From contig DUZW01000027.1 in assembly GCA_013349295.1 (NCBI GenBank), forward strand, positions 1 through 42,440: 42,440 bases of DNA, written 5' to 3'. Under the pieces are notes generated by a model that was given only the letters and a program-made list of their open reading frames with translations, was not told the origin of the DNA and ran no database searches. Below, piece after piece: positions 15,726 through 24,511 of this stretch. The position numbers and the translations under genes are program-made. The DNA comes from Deltaproteobacteria bacterium. GTDB lineage: Bacteria > Desulfobacterota > Desulfobulbia > Desulfobulbales > Desulfurivibrionaceae. Each line of letters opens with the position of its first letter. Within the stretch, counting starts at the first letter, position 1.

Positions 15726-16472
15726 TCAAGCAATATCTTGACACTCACCATACCTAGCTAACAACGCGAGCATCTTGTCCCGATGGCTGCCTGGCCAATA
15801 GATATTGTTGCAGCGCCGGCACTGACGGAATGAATCATAATATTTTTTGGTGAGTGGCTCCAGTTGATCGATTACATGCTCTTTCTCGACTGCGCGCAAT
15901 AGCCCGTTGCAACGCAGACATCTGCTCAACGGCTTAAATTGTCCTTGGATGCCGAACAGCCTCACAACTTCCGCCAACTGTTTTTCCGGATGGATTTCGC
16001 GAACGAGATAGCCGAAGACTACTGCTTTCCGTTTTAACAGATCGGTATCCTTGCTCAGCAGGATGCGCTGTTCCCGCACCGCAACCTCGATTAATTCCGG
16101 ATCGGAGATACCATTACGATAAAAGGTGTCAAAACCCGCCATTCGCAGCAAAGTGGCGAGCTTGCCGACATTCACATCCACGGCAAAGGTGATGCCGGGC
16201 AAAGGCTCCGGGCGAAGGAGGGTTGCGGTCAATACATCCACGGGAGGACAAAGAGGATAAACATCCATTCTGTCATTATTGGAACCGATAGAGGAAAAAG
16301 AGATGTCCCGGCCATCAACGGTTAAGCGCCCCACTTCAGTATGGGGAACTCCCAAGGCTTCGACAATATCCTTGACCGAAGCCTCCCGCCTGAGTTCGTA
16401 CTCGATTCTGTTCAGCCCCCTGAATTGGGGGCGCAACAGTTCTTTCAGGTTTCCCCAAAAGTTAATGATCAT
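15726..16472 (-). CDS. Mut7-C RNase-domain protein with N-terminal ubiquitin-like domain
   Basis: The protein has 248 residues. The N-terminal 80 resemble the Mut7-C-associated ThiS/ubiquitin-like domain (Ub-Mut7C), with G-V-P-H-T-E-V-G and D-V-Y-P-L-C-P-P. From about 93 the Mut7-C PIN-like nuclease domain begins, with F-A-V-D-V-N-V-G-K-L-A-T-L-L-R-M-A-G-F-D-T and I-L-L-S-K-D-T-D-L-L holding the acidic metal-binding residues. It ends in a zinc ribbon with C-L-R-C and C-R-R-C. Members are predicted RNA nucleases, target unknown. The start at 16472 lacks a clear ribosome binding site. It lies downstream of the PilZ gene on the same strand, with a 72-base gap. Confidence 0.88.
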   Translation of the reverse strand: MIINFWGNLKELLRPQFRGLNRIEYELRREASVKDIVEALGVPHTEVGRLTVDGRDISFSSIGSNNDRMDVYPLCPPVDVLTATLLRPEPLPGITFAVDVNVGKLATLLRMAGFDTFYRNGISDPELIEVAVREQRILLSKDTDLLKRKAVVFGYLVREIHPEKQLAEVVRLFGIQGQFKPLSRCLRCNGLLRAVEKEHVIDQLEPLTKKYYDSFRQCRRCNNIYWPGSHRDKMLALLARYGECQDIA

Positions 16473-16544
16473 AATGGGAGAAGAAAGAAGCCGATGCGCC
16501 GAAGCAAACCGGCATGATGCCAGAAAAAATGTCCATGGGATAGG

Positions 16545-17156
16545 TCAGCGCCCATAAAACAGGCAACTCAAATCCGTGAACCAGGCCGTTGCCTTAAAGG
16601 CGAAGACGATGAAAAGCAGGAGCAGAGCGATTCTTTTGCCCCGTTGAATCCATGTACGGACCGATTTTTTCCGGAGCTTGGCGTTCTCCTTGAGCAGCTT
16701 CTGGTCGGCGAGGCGGGCGGTCCTGTCGTCCGCCTCGCGGAGCAGGCGATCCATCTGATACGAATAGCCGTCCTCCTCCGCATCCCCCATCGAATCAATA
16801 ATATCGTCCAGGGGCAGGCCGATGATCCGACAAACGAACTCATGCACGACCCGGGAGTCATGGGAGCGGAGCACAATAAAACGCAGACCAACGCCGATCT
16901 GCCGATCCTGGCGGCAGACCACCCGTTTTACCTCGGCCTCAGCCATTATGGGATCGTGAAACTTCCGGTTGGGCAGATTGAACCGCAGTTTGAGCATGGT
17001 CCCCGGTTCAATCTGTTGTTTGGTGCGGAGCATCATGCCCGTGGAGCTGACGTCCTGCGAGTTATCCTCATGCCAATGGAGATCGTCCGAGGTCCAACTG
17101 ACCTTGGTCCCCAACAGAGCCCGATGGGCCTCCCGTTTTTCACTGCAGTCCGCCAT
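16545..17156 (-). CDS. PilZ-domain protein with C-terminal membrane anchor
   Basis: The protein has 203 residues. The PilZ c-di-GMP-binding features are K-R-E-A-H-R (RxxxR-like, residues 7-12) and D-V-S-S-T-G-M (D/NxSxxG, about 35-41), followed by beta strands up to about 110. A helical linker (120-165, Arg/Asp/Glu-rich) leads to one transmembrane helix at about 175-193 (ALLLLFIVFAFKATAW). It likely responds to c-di-GMP at the membrane. The first motif has Lys-Arg-Glu-Ala-His-Arg rather than the strict RxxxR, so binding strength is uncertain. A GGTGA-type ribosome binding site precedes ATG 17156. An HD-GYP protein at 27356 may use the same messenger. Confidence 0.85.
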   Translation of the reverse strand: MADCSEKREAHRALLGTKVSWTSDDLHWHEDNSQDVSSTGMMLRTKQQIEPGTMLKLRFNLPNRKFHDPIMAEAEVKRVVCRQDRQIGVGLRFIVLRSHDSRVVHEFVCRIIGLPLDDIIDSMGDAEEDGYSYQMDRLLREADDRTARLADQKLLKENAKLRKKSVRTWIQRGKRIALLLLFIVFAFKATAWFTDLSCLFYGR

Positions 17157-17482
17157 GCATTCACCAATACGTCTTTTTCATATAAAACCAAAGACGCCTC
17201 CCCTGGCACAGAACCCTCGCCCCCCCCAGACGTATCCTAACCCGAAACCGGACAGACGTATAAACGCCCATTACCGTTTTTGCTATATAGCACAATTATC
17301 GAATAATTAACGCATTTCTTCCATCCAGCCGGCAAAAAATGCAGAAATCAGCAAGCAAACAAGAAGATATTGCCCGAACAGGCAGTTCGCTGTTCTTCAA
17401 AAAAGGTCTGCGGAAGAATACGGTCCAGAGCCTTGGTCGGCTTGAACAACCTCGCAGGAGCTCAAAAAACGGCCGGGAACAC
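17157..17482. other. Gap of 326 bases between minus-strand genes
   Basis: This lies between the PilZ start and the end of pyk. No supported ORF, RNA gene or clear terminator was seen. AT-rich DNA at 17278-17310 (TATATAGCACAATTATCG) could be promoter-like for the PilZ gene but has no matching -35. Confidence 0.4.
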
Positions 17483-18883
17483 TCAAATAATCCGCACCTG
17501 CACCGTCTCCACAAATTTACCATCCACCAAGATATCCGAGACCACTATCACTCGGTCGCCCGCCATGAGAAGCTGCCTATCCAGCAATTTATCAATGGCG
17601 CGCTTGATGGACGCCTCCGGATCCTTTGAAAATTTGATCAAAAAAGGATAAACCCCCCAAAAAATACCCAGCCGACGCCGCACATGGGTGGTATTGGTGA
17701 ATGCATAAATCGGCGCACCGGGCCGGCATCTGGATAACAGCATCGCCATCAGGCCGCGCCGGGTAAAGACCAGGATAGCGCTTCCGTGCAAGTTGTTGTT
17801 CAAGATCGAGGCGCTGCGGGCAATCTCATACTTAGGGTTTTCGGATGCCGGAACCCGCACCTTGGTGTCGAGCCCCAGCTTTCGTTCAATTCTCCGCGCC
17901 ACCGTATTCATTGCCGCCAGGGCCTTGAGAGGATGCTTGCCTGTGGCGGTCTCACCGGAAAGCATGGTGGCGTCCGCCCCTTGCAGCACCGCCTGGGTGA
18001 TGTCCGTCACCTCCGCCCTGGTGGGGGTCGGGTTAACGATCATCGACTCCAGCATGTGGGTGGCCACGATCACCGGCTTACCGGCTGCCCGGCATTTCCC
18101 GACAATTTCTTCCTGCAGCAGCGGCACTTCCTCGAATGGCAATTCCGCCCCCAGATCACCGCGGGCGATCATGATCCCGTCCGATCTGGCGATAATTTCA
18201 TCAAGATGGGGCACGGCCTCCGCGCTTTCTATCTTGGCGAGGATATCAATGGAGGCATTTTCTCCCTGGAGGTATTGGCGCAACTCGCTAATGGAGTCGG
18301 CCGTCCGCACAAAGGAAAGGGCAATGAAATCGACCCCGTTTTCAATGCCGAACTTGATATCCTGCCAGTCCTTGTCGGTAATCGAAGGCAGATCGGCGCT
18401 CTTGCCCCGGATATTGACGTGGCGCCGGGAGGTGAGAACGGCGTCATCAAGACACTCACAGTAAATATCCTTGTCGGCTATCCGGCGGACCTTCAGGCTG
18501 ATCATGCCGCCGTCGATCAACACCGTGTCATCCACCTCCACCTCGTTGACGAAGCCGTCATAGCTCACCTCCACCGTATTGGCTTCAAGCTCTGCCTGCC
18601 TGCGGACGGTAAGGACCAACTGCTCGCCTTTTTTAAGCACCACGTCGCGGCTCACGTCGCCGGTTCGCACTTCCGGCCCCTTGGTGTCCAGAAGAATAGC
18701 CACCGCTCCGCCCAACTTCTTATTGAGCCTTTTGAGGTGATGAATAACAGTCCGGTGCCACTCGTGGGAACCATGCGACATATTCAGCCGCGCCACATTC
18801 ATGCCATGTTCCGTAAGCTGCTTCAGCATCTCGAAAGAGGCCGTGCGCGGGCCGATGGTGCAGATTATTTTAGTATTTCGCAT
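17483..18883 (-). CDS. pyk: Pyruvate kinase
   Basis: The protein has 466 residues, the normal bacterial length. It converts phosphoenolpyruvate and ADP to pyruvate and ATP in glycolysis. Landmarks are R-N-T-K-I-I-C-T-I-G-P at the start, N-M-S-H-G (about 34-38), D-T-K-G-P-E-V-R-T-G (K+/Mg2+ and substrate loop), F-I-A-L-S-F-V-R, the metal-binding helix I-M-I-A-R-G-D-L-G-A-E-L-P with a preceding K-I-E-S, and M-L-S-G-E-T-A-T-G-K-H-P. The last 120 residues form the C-terminal allosteric domain. It starts at ATG 18883 with AAGG close upstream and appears to be transcribed alone. Confidence 0.96.
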   Translation of the reverse strand: MRNTKIICTIGPRTASFEMLKQLTEHGMNVARLNMSHGSHEWHRTVIHHLKRLNKKLGGAVAILLDTKGPEVRTGDVSRDVVLKKGEQLVLTVRRQAELEANTVEVSYDGFVNEVEVDDTVLIDGGMISLKVRRIADKDIYCECLDDAVLTSRRHVNIRGKSADLPSITDKDWQDIKFGIENGVDFIALSFVRTADSISELRQYLQGENASIDILAKIESAEAVPHLDEIIARSDGIMIARGDLGAELPFEEVPLLQEEIVGKCRAAGKPVIVATHMLESMIVNPTPTRAEVTDITQAVLQGADATMLSGETATGKHPLKALAAMNTVARRIERKLGLDTKVRVPASENPKYEIARSASILNNNLHGSAILVFTRRGLMAMLLSRCRPGAPIYAFTNTTHVRRRLGIFWGVYPFLIKFSKDPEASIKRAIDKLLDRQLLMAGDRVIVVSDILVDGKFVETVQVRII

Positions 18884-19038
18884 GCCTTAAAGAATCTCAT
18901 ATAAGTAAACCAAGGCGCCGCAGCGCAAGCAGACCGACACATTGTTACAATGCGGGATCACCCATTATCCCCCTTTCTTTCACATATCGGTGATTTTTTT
19001 TATGGCGTGACCCTCTTTTTTGAGGCTGCGTTTCCGCC

Positions 19039-20589
19039 TTAATCCACGCAACGGATAGTAAGTCGCACGCTGCCGCGATTATTTCCATAAAGACTCCACA
19101 CATCGTTTGGGAAACAATAGAGGTATCCTGGGCTCTGGACCTTCAGCGGAGCCGTTTCATGGGCAACAAGATCGACATATTGGTGCGGCACTGCACTGCC
19201 GTCGTTGCCGACCGCCATGCCTGCACTGCTGCCGGCATCGTTGGCTATCGCCCCAACCATGGTGAACCACTTCATGCTCTCCACCCGTTTGGTCCCCAGA
19301 AAGTCCGTCGAACTGTTCTTGGAGAGTTTCTTAAAGATGCCTTCAAACGTCCCGAGAAATGACGAGGTGGCGCGGACGATATCCCCGGTGGTCAGAATTC
19401 CATCTTCCGTGCCTTTCCAGTCGCAGCTGTCTTTGCTGTCCTGCCACTGGCCGGTTGCGGAAAAGGCATAGGACCTGTCGTGTTGCAGATAGATGCCGGT
19501 GTAATTCCAATGCGTGTTGGCGAAAATATCCACGGTGTGCGATTCTCCCGGCGCAAGAATTTTGGTGGGATGATAGCTCGGGTAGGAAATCGGAGAAACC
19601 TTTTGGCGCTCTAAGGCACTTTGATGAAAATGCGCCTTGTTTTGCTCCACCATGGCAGGAATATTTCGCGGCCGAGAACGGAACTTGGCAAAAATGCCCT
19701 TGTGCGAGTTGTGCATCACCCCGAGAGGATCGGCTTTTATGGTCTCCTTGATACTCTCGCGGAACATGAGTCCTTTGGCTTCACTTTGCTCCATCATCCA
19801 GAGAAGAGCCCCATTGGCAAGCGCACAGTCTGAATATCCTCCGCCCACGTCGCAATGCACCCCAGGAAACCAGCATTCGACGGCATCGTTGTGTTTGTCC
19901 GGATCTGACCAACGGGTAATACTGAAGCAGGAGCGAACCTCATCAATAGCCATGGCATGGCGCGCCGTCGTAACGTGTTTGCCGAGACTGGTATCATGGA
20001 ACCCCCATTTTGAAGGATCGTCGAAAAAATTAAAGATTTCGAGATCATCGGGAATGCCCAGGGCGCCGACGGTATCCCAAACGCCGAGAAAATGGATGGG
20101 CGTTGCCGCCCCCTGATGAAAAAAATTCCAGCTGTTTTGCGCCCAGTCCGCACGCTCCGCGGCTTTGATGCGGTAGCCTTTTTCATAGGCCAATTTAACC
20201 CGTGCCCATGAATCCGCAGGTTCCACCCCCTGAAGATCAAGAAGGCCACGACCGAGAAAGCCACCAAGGCTGCGAGCGGTGAAGGCCCCGCGGCTGAAGC
20301 CGAAAAGATATATCTCGTCACCCTCGGCATAATTGCTGCCAAGCCAGTGATAGGCGCTGCAGATGTTGCGACTGATTCCTGCGCCCACAGCTCCGCCGAT
20401 TATGGAGTCCACGATGCCGCCCTCCCCGCCGACCCCAGGATGGTAATACTTCAATTGCTCGAGCTGGTTGGAATCGCGATCAGCGATTGCGTTGTAAATC
20501 TTAAAGACATTGGTGGGGGCGGGGATTCCGTTATCTTCTTGATCCGGATTATTCCAAGTCCCATCGCAGCAGACAATAAGACGTTTCAT
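19039..20589 (-). CDS. DUF2235 alpha/beta-hydrolase with C-terminal LecA-like lectin domain
   Basis: The protein has 516 residues, with a strong AAAGGAGG before ATG 20589. The first 340 match DUF2235, the Tle1-type phospholipase family: an N-terminal L-I-V-C-C-D-G-T-W-N-N-P, the nucleophile elbow G97-F-S99-R-G101-A-F-T-A-R, and conserved D-T-V-G-A-L-G and H-C-D-V-G-G-G-Y. The last 170 (about 345-516) are a separate beta-rich domain with G-I-Y-L-Q-H-D, F-S-A-T-G-Q-W, a glycine-rich middle, and G-Y-L-Y-C-F-P-N-D-V-W-S-L-Y-G-N-N-R-G-S. This resembles the PA-IL/LecA galactose-lectin family, where Ca2+ and sugar bind at the N-D...N-N loops. There is no signal peptide, and no type VI secretion gene or immunity gene is nearby. 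The neighbouring gaps hold nothing obviously related. Confidence 0.82.
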   Translation of the reverse strand: MKRLIVCCDGTWNNPDQEDNGIPAPTNVFKIYNAIADRDSNQLEQLKYYHPGVGGEGGIVDSIIGGAVGAGISRNICSAYHWLGSNYAEGDEIYLFGFSRGAFTARSLGGFLGRGLLDLQGVEPADSWARVKLAYEKGYRIKAAERADWAQNSWNFFHQGAATPIHFLGVWDTVGALGIPDDLEIFNFFDDPSKWGFHDTSLGKHVTTARHAMAIDEVRSCFSITRWSDPDKHNDAVECWFPGVHCDVGGGYSDCALANGALLWMMEQSEAKGLMFRESIKETIKADPLGVMHNSHKGIFAKFRSRPRNIPAMVEQNKAHFHQSALERQKVSPISYPSYHPTKILAPGESHTVDIFANTHWNYTGIYLQHDRSYAFSATGQWQDSKDSCDWKGTEDGILTTGDIVRATSSFLGTFEGIFKKLSKNSSTDFLGTKRVESMKWFTMVGAIANDAGSSAGMAVGNDGSAVPHQYVDLVAHETAPLKVQSPGYLYCFPNDVWSLYGNNRGSVRLTIRCVD

Positions 20590-21196
20590 GGCAAGGCCTC
20601 CTTTCCGTTACGATCTCTTTTAAAGATAGCCCCTGTATTTTCATCGTTTCGATTAAGAAAAAAGCAACAACTGCCCCCGTACTTTGGGGACAGCCACGCG
20701 CCAAGAAGATTTATTGGTTGCCACCTTGGGGAACGGGACGAACTCTATCGCTACCCAACTGTAACGGCCCTTGCCATCCGCCCGGACATGGTCGATGCAG
20801 TACGGTGGATTCTCTCCACATTACTGCAGCGACGGCATGTTCTTTTTTTATGTTTTCCTTTCCTTGGTTCCTGATTCCGGCACATTGCTCCATTATTTTG
20901 CCAGAACCCGTTTTATTGTCAAATAAATTCAACCCCTTTCCCTGATCACTCACAATTCCCCCCCCTCACTCGGGCTCCGCAATCGTATATCTTCCACTGA
21001 ATCCCCACCTTGACCTTCAGCGAAATTCCACCGACTCAAAAGCAAAAACATTACGATAAGGCAGGACACCATTCAAATCCTGTTTTCCCGCGCTGCAACA
21101 GGTTGTTATCGGTCGATGATTGGATTTGACAAGACTTCCCCCCTTGTGCTGTACTGAAAGGAGAGATACCCACGGTCTGCAAAAGGAGGCAGAAAG
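20590..21196. other. 607-base gene-free region
   Basis: This lies between the divergent DUF2235 and amino-acid dehydrogenase genes. No reading frame here has a start, a ribosome binding site and believable protein content together. It includes a hairpin at 20671-20693. AAAGGAGG (about 21182-21189) is the ribosome binding site of the gene at 21197. No RNA family was recognised. Confidence 0.5.
20671..20693 (-). repeat. REP-like hairpin upstream of the DUF2235 gene
   Basis: On the minus strand CTGTCCCC-AAAGTAC-GGGGGCAG forms an eight-pair stem (one G.U) with a seven-base loop. It is preceded by GGCGCGTGG, so CGTGGCTGTCCCC is present, a string I associate with REP sequences next to RAYT (TnpA-REP) transposases. 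Only one copy was noticed in the window and no transposase is near. It lies about 80-105 bases upstream of ATG 20589 and might instead sit in the 5' leader. Confidence 0.35.
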
Positions 21197-22309
21197 ATGG
21201 AAGATATTTTTGCTCGTGGTGATGCGCTGGGCCCGGCCAAGGTTATTCATGTCTTCCAGCCGCAACTCGGCCTCAAGGGCGTGCTCGTGGTCGACAACGT
21301 GGCGTGCGGTCCCGCCATCGGCGGGCTGCGCATGGCGGAAGACGTGAGCACCGCCGAATGCGCCCGCCTGGCCCGGGCCATGACCATGAAAAACGCGGCG
21401 GCAGGGCTCCCGCACGGCGGCGGCAAGTCGGTACTCTATGGCGATCCGAAGATGGCCCGGGCCGACAAGGAACGACTGATCCGGTCCTTTGCCTTCGCAC
21501 TGCGCCGGGAAGAGGACTATATCTTCGGGCCGGACATGGGCACCAACGAAGAGTGCATGGCCTGGATCAAGGATGAGATCGGCCGTTCGGTGGGGTTGCC
21601 CTGCGAGGTGGGCGGCATTCCTCTGGACCGGCTCGGCGCCACCGGCTGGGGCCTCAGCCAGGCCGTGGAGATGGCCATTCCCTATTGCGATTTCTCCCTC
21701 ACCAGCGCCCGCTTGGTCGTGCAGGGCTTCGGGTCGGTGGGCAAACACAGCGCCCGCTTTCTCGCGGAACGGGGGGTAACCCTGGTGGGCGCCTCCGATT
21801 CTCGCGGCACCCTCCATGATCCGTCCGGCATCCGGGTTGAAGAACTGATCGGCATCAAGAATCAAGGCGGTTCGGTCCTTGATTATCCCGGCGGCACCAA
21901 GGCAGACCGGGATGCGGTCATAGATCTGGAATGTGAAATCTGGGTGCCCGCCGCCCGGCCCGATGTGCTGCACGAAGACAATATCCAGCGCTTGAAAACA
22001 AAGCTGGTGGCCCAAGGCGCCAATATCCCCCTGACCCTGGGAGCGGAGCAGTATCTGCATGCCCAGGGCGTTCTCTGTCTGCCGGATTTTATCGCCAATG
22101 CCGGTGGGGTGATCTGCGCGGCCATGGAATATCACGGCGCCGGCCAGACCGAGGCCTTCCGCACCATTGCCGAAAAAATCCGCGACAACACCCAGCAGGT
22201 GCTGGCGGAAGCCAGGCAGAATGGGATCTTGCCTCGGCAGGCCGCCATCAACCTGGCCACCCGCCGGGTGGAAAGGGCCATGACCTATAAGCGCTGGGGA
22301 ATTTTCTAA
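21197..22309 (+). CDS. Glu/Leu/Phe/Val dehydrogenase family protein
   Basis: The protein has 370 residues, with AAAGGAGG before ATG 21197. It catalyses NAD(P)-dependent oxidative deamination of an amino acid to a 2-oxoacid. The substrate-binding segment has P-A-I-G-G-L-R and the catalytic-Lys region M-T-M-K-N-A-A-A-G-L-P-H-G-G-G-K, then G-P-D-M-G-T-N-E and D-R-L-G-A-T-G-W-G. The Rossmann NAD fold has V-V-Q-G-F-G-S-V-G (about 174-182), ending A-S-D-S-R-G. The length of 370 and the sequence are closer to leucine/phenylalanine/valine dehydrogenases than to the 410-450-residue glutamate dehydrogenases, but the substrate cannot be fixed from sequence. The 2-oxoacid:ferredoxin oxidoreductase genes follow 40 bases downstream, so they should take its product. 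Confidence 0.9.
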   Translation: MEDIFARGDALGPAKVIHVFQPQLGLKGVLVVDNVACGPAIGGLRMAEDVSTAECARLARAMTMKNAAAGLPHGGGKSVLYGDPKMARADKERLIRSFAFALRREEDYIFGPDMGTNEECMAWIKDEIGRSVGLPCEVGGIPLDRLGATGWGLSQAVEMAIPYCDFSLTSARLVVQGFGSVGKHSARFLAERGVTLVGASDSRGTLHDPSGIRVEELIGIKNQGGSVLDYPGGTKADRDAVIDLECEIWVPAARPDVLHEDNIQRLKTKLVAQGANIPLTLGAEQYLHAQGVLCLPDFIANAGGVICAAMEYHGAGQTEAFRTIAEKIRDNTQQVLAEARQNGILPRQAAINLATRRVERAMTYKRWGIF

Positions 22310-22349
22310 CAGGCAGCAGCACTGTTTTTCTTGCAGGAGGGAGAACCCC

Positions 22350-23267
22350 ATGTATCGCATCCGCTTTCATGGCCGCGGCGGCCAAGGCATGAAGACCGCC
22401 GGCCGCATCCTCGGCTCTACCTTTTTCCTGGCCGGGTTTGAGGTGCAGGATGCGCCGCGCTATGGCGCGGAACGGCGAGGTGCGCCGATTTTTGCCTATG
22501 TTCGGGCAAGCCGGGCTCCCATTTTCGAACGCGGCATCATCAGCCGCCCCGACCTGATCATTGTCGCCGACGATCATCTGTCGGCCATGCCCGAAGCAGG
22601 CGTGCTTTCCGGAGCCGGTGAGCAGACGGTTTTTCTTATTCACAGCAACGAAAAGGCATCCCTCTGGCAGGAGCGCCTCAACCTGCACGGGACGGTCTTT
22701 ACCCTGCCGACCTTGGCTAAATCCGAACTGCACTTTCGCGGCGCAGCCTGCGCCGGTGGAGCCGCCGCCCTGATTGCCGAGCTAAACGCCGATCTTCTCG
22801 CCCAGGCAGTGCAGGAGGAGGTGGCCCCCCTGGGCCCGGAGCTGGTCGCGGTCACCCTCGCGGTGGCCCGCACGGCCTATGCCGCTCTGAGCGGGCATCG
22901 CGGGGCGGTGCGTGAGGACGCACCGCTTTCCGCCAAGGATTACACCCCGCCGGCTTGGCTGACCCTTGCCTGCGAAGAACCGCTTTTGAGCGCACCGGCC
23001 ATTCATGCCGCCGCCACCAGCGAACTGGCGCAGACCGGACTCTGGCGCAGCGAACGACCTCTGATCGATGAATCCCGTTGCAACCGGTGCTGGTGGATCT
23101 GCTCCACCTTCTGTCCGGAAGGCGCCATCCAGGTTGATGACAAACGACGTCCCCGCATCGATTATGCCCACTGCAAAGGCTGCTTGATCTGCATGGCCCA
23201 GTGCCCGACCCATGCCATCACTGCCCTGCCCGAAGCGGAAGCAGCCACCCCGGGGACAAAGCCATGA
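22350..23267 (+). CDS. 2-oxoacid:ferredoxin oxidoreductase, fused gamma and delta subunits
   Basis: The protein has 305 residues, with AGGAGGG before ATG 22350. The gamma part (about 1-190) starts Y-R-I-R-F-H-G-R-G-G-Q-G-M-K-T-A-G, the POR-gamma signature, with Y-G-A-E-R-R-G-A-P. The delta part (about 235-300) has two ferredoxin-like cysteine clusters: C-N-R-C-x3-C-x3-C-P and C-K-G-C-L-I-C-M-A-Q-C-P. The first has one more residue than the usual CxxCxxCxxxCP. In the complex the gamma subunit contacts CoA and the delta subunit passes electrons to ferredoxin. The end overlaps the alpha-subunit gene by ATGA, so translation is coupled. Confidence 0.92.
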   Translation: MYRIRFHGRGGQGMKTAGRILGSTFFLAGFEVQDAPRYGAERRGAPIFAYVRASRAPIFERGIISRPDLIIVADDHLSAMPEAGVLSGAGEQTVFLIHSNEKASLWQERLNLHGTVFTLPTLAKSELHFRGAACAGGAAALIAELNADLLAQAVQEEVAPLGPELVAVTLAVARTAYAALSGHRGAVREDAPLSAKDYTPPAWLTLACEEPLLSAPAIHAAATSELAQTGLWRSERPLIDESRCNRCWWICSTFCPEGAIQVDDKRRPRIDYAHCKGCLICMAQCPTHAITALPEAEAATPGTKP

Positions 23268-24511
23268 CCAGAAAACTGCTCACCGGCAACGGCGCGGCCG
23301 CCTGGGGTGCGCGACTGGCCAGAATCGACTATCTCCCCGCCTTTCCCATCACCCCCCAGACCGAGATCATTGAAACCATCGGCAACTGGATCGAAAACCG
23401 GGAGTTGGCCTGCCGGATGGTCACCATGGAGTCCGAGCATTCCATGCTCACCGCAGCCGGCGGTGCCGCAGTCACCGGGGTACGGGTCTTCACCGCCACC
23501 TCGAGCCAGGGGTTGCTCTACGCCACGGAGATGCTCTACACCGTGGCCGGCTGGCGGGTGCCCCTGGTGATGGTCAATGTCTCCCGTGGCCTCTCCTCGC
23601 CCATCACCCTGGAGCCGGACCATAACGATGTCCTTGCCATGCGGGATTGCGGCTTTCTGCAGCTGCACTGCGCCACCTGCCAAGAAGTGCTGGACAACCT
23701 GCTCATCGCCTACCGGCTGGCCGAACACCCCACGGTGCGGCTGCCGGTACTGGTCAACCTGGACGGCTTTTACCTCTCCTTTACCCGAGAGCCGGTGCTG
23801 ATCCCGAGCCAGTCGGAGGTGGACCGCTTTCTTCCCCCCTTTAACGCAGGCGCCATCCGTTTCCGGGGTGGCGAGCCATTGAGCGAAGGGGTGGCGGTGC
23901 TGGAAGGCTCCGCCTACTCCTATTTCCGCTACCAGGCGCATCTTGCCTCCCTGGAGGGGATTGCGGTCTACGAGGAGCTGGGGCAGGAATTCACCGAGCT
24001 GTTCGGCAGGAGTTACAGCGCCCTGGAGTGTTACAAAAGCGAGGATGCCGAGATCGTCTTCGTAATGATCGGTTCCTTTGCCACCAAGGGTAAGGAGGCG
24101 GTGGACCGGCTGCGGGAGGCGGGCGAAAAGGTGGGATTGGTGCGGCCCCGGCTGGTGCGGCCCTTCCCGGCTGCCGCCCTGCGCAAGGCCTTGGCCGGCA
24201 AAAAGGGGGTTGCCGTGATCGATCAGAACCTTTCCCTTGGCAAGGGCGGCATCCTGCATGGGGAGCTGGCCTCTGCCCTGTACGGAATGCCGGAGGCGCC
24301 GCCCATTCTTGCCTCCTTTGTCGGGGGCTTAGGTGGCCGGGATATCAGCAGTGAGGAGTTTTTCGAGATCAGCAAGGTAGTAAGGCGCGGAGTGGCCGCA
24401 GGAGTCAGCCCGGAACCGCGACTGCTCTACACCGAAGAGGAGTTGCGCGCACTCCGCAAGATGCAAAACGTGGCCCGGGCCGATCATGGCAATCAGGGAG
24501 GCAGCAGATGA
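23264..24511 (+). CDS. 2-oxoacid:ferredoxin oxidoreductase, alpha subunit
   Basis: The protein has 415 residues from ATG 23264. A start at 23201 is open, but the family begins MTRKLLTGNGAAAWGARLAR and the ATG overlaps the upstream stop. It carries the pyrimidine-binding and transketolase-C parts of the TPP enzyme: F-P-I-T-P-Q-T-E near 29, E-S-E-H-S, and R-V-F-T-A-T-S-S-Q-G near 75-84. With the fused gamma-delta and beta chains it makes a complete four-domain POR/VOR-type enzyme that turns a 2-oxoacid plus CoA into acyl-CoA, CO2 and reduced ferredoxin. The beta gene overlaps its stop codon by ATGA (24508). Confidence 0.93.
   Translation: MTRKLLTGNGAAAWGARLARIDYLPAFPITPQTEIIETIGNWIENRELACRMVTMESEHSMLTAAGGAAVTGVRVFTATSSQGLLYATEMLYTVAGWRVPLVMVNVSRGLSSPITLEPDHNDVLAMRDCGFLQLHCATCQEVLDNLLIAYRLAEHPTVRLPVLVNLDGFYLSFTREPVLIPSQSEVDRFLPPFNAGAIRFRGGEPLSEGVAVLEGSAYSYFRYQAHLASLEGIAVYEELGQEFTELFGRSYSALECYKSEDAEIVFVMIGSFATKGKEAVDRLREAGEKVGLVRPRLVRPFPAAALRKALAGKKGVAVIDQNLSLGKGGILHGELASALYGMPEAPPILASFVGGLGGRDISSEEFFEISKVVRRGVAAGVSPEPRLLYTEEELRALRKMQNVARADHGNQGGSR

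Noticed and set aside
15642..15728. In-frame read-through of the Mut7-C stop TGA giving 28 extra residues
   Set aside because: The TGA follows a normal zinc-ribbon end, no Cys-x-x-U motif is formed, no SECIS-like hairpin with a suitable loop was seen, and the extension is short. A plain stop is simpler.
21017..22360. Long minus-strand ORF opposite the amino-acid dehydrogenase
   Set aside because: It is the shadow of a GC-rich coding region. The plus-strand frame carries all family motifs and a good ribosome binding site.
23162..24259. 365-residue minus-strand frame opposite the alpha subunit of the oxidoreductase
   Set aside because: It overlaps a well-supported gene entirely, has no domain signature and is Gly/His-rich as antisense of a GC-rich gene often is.
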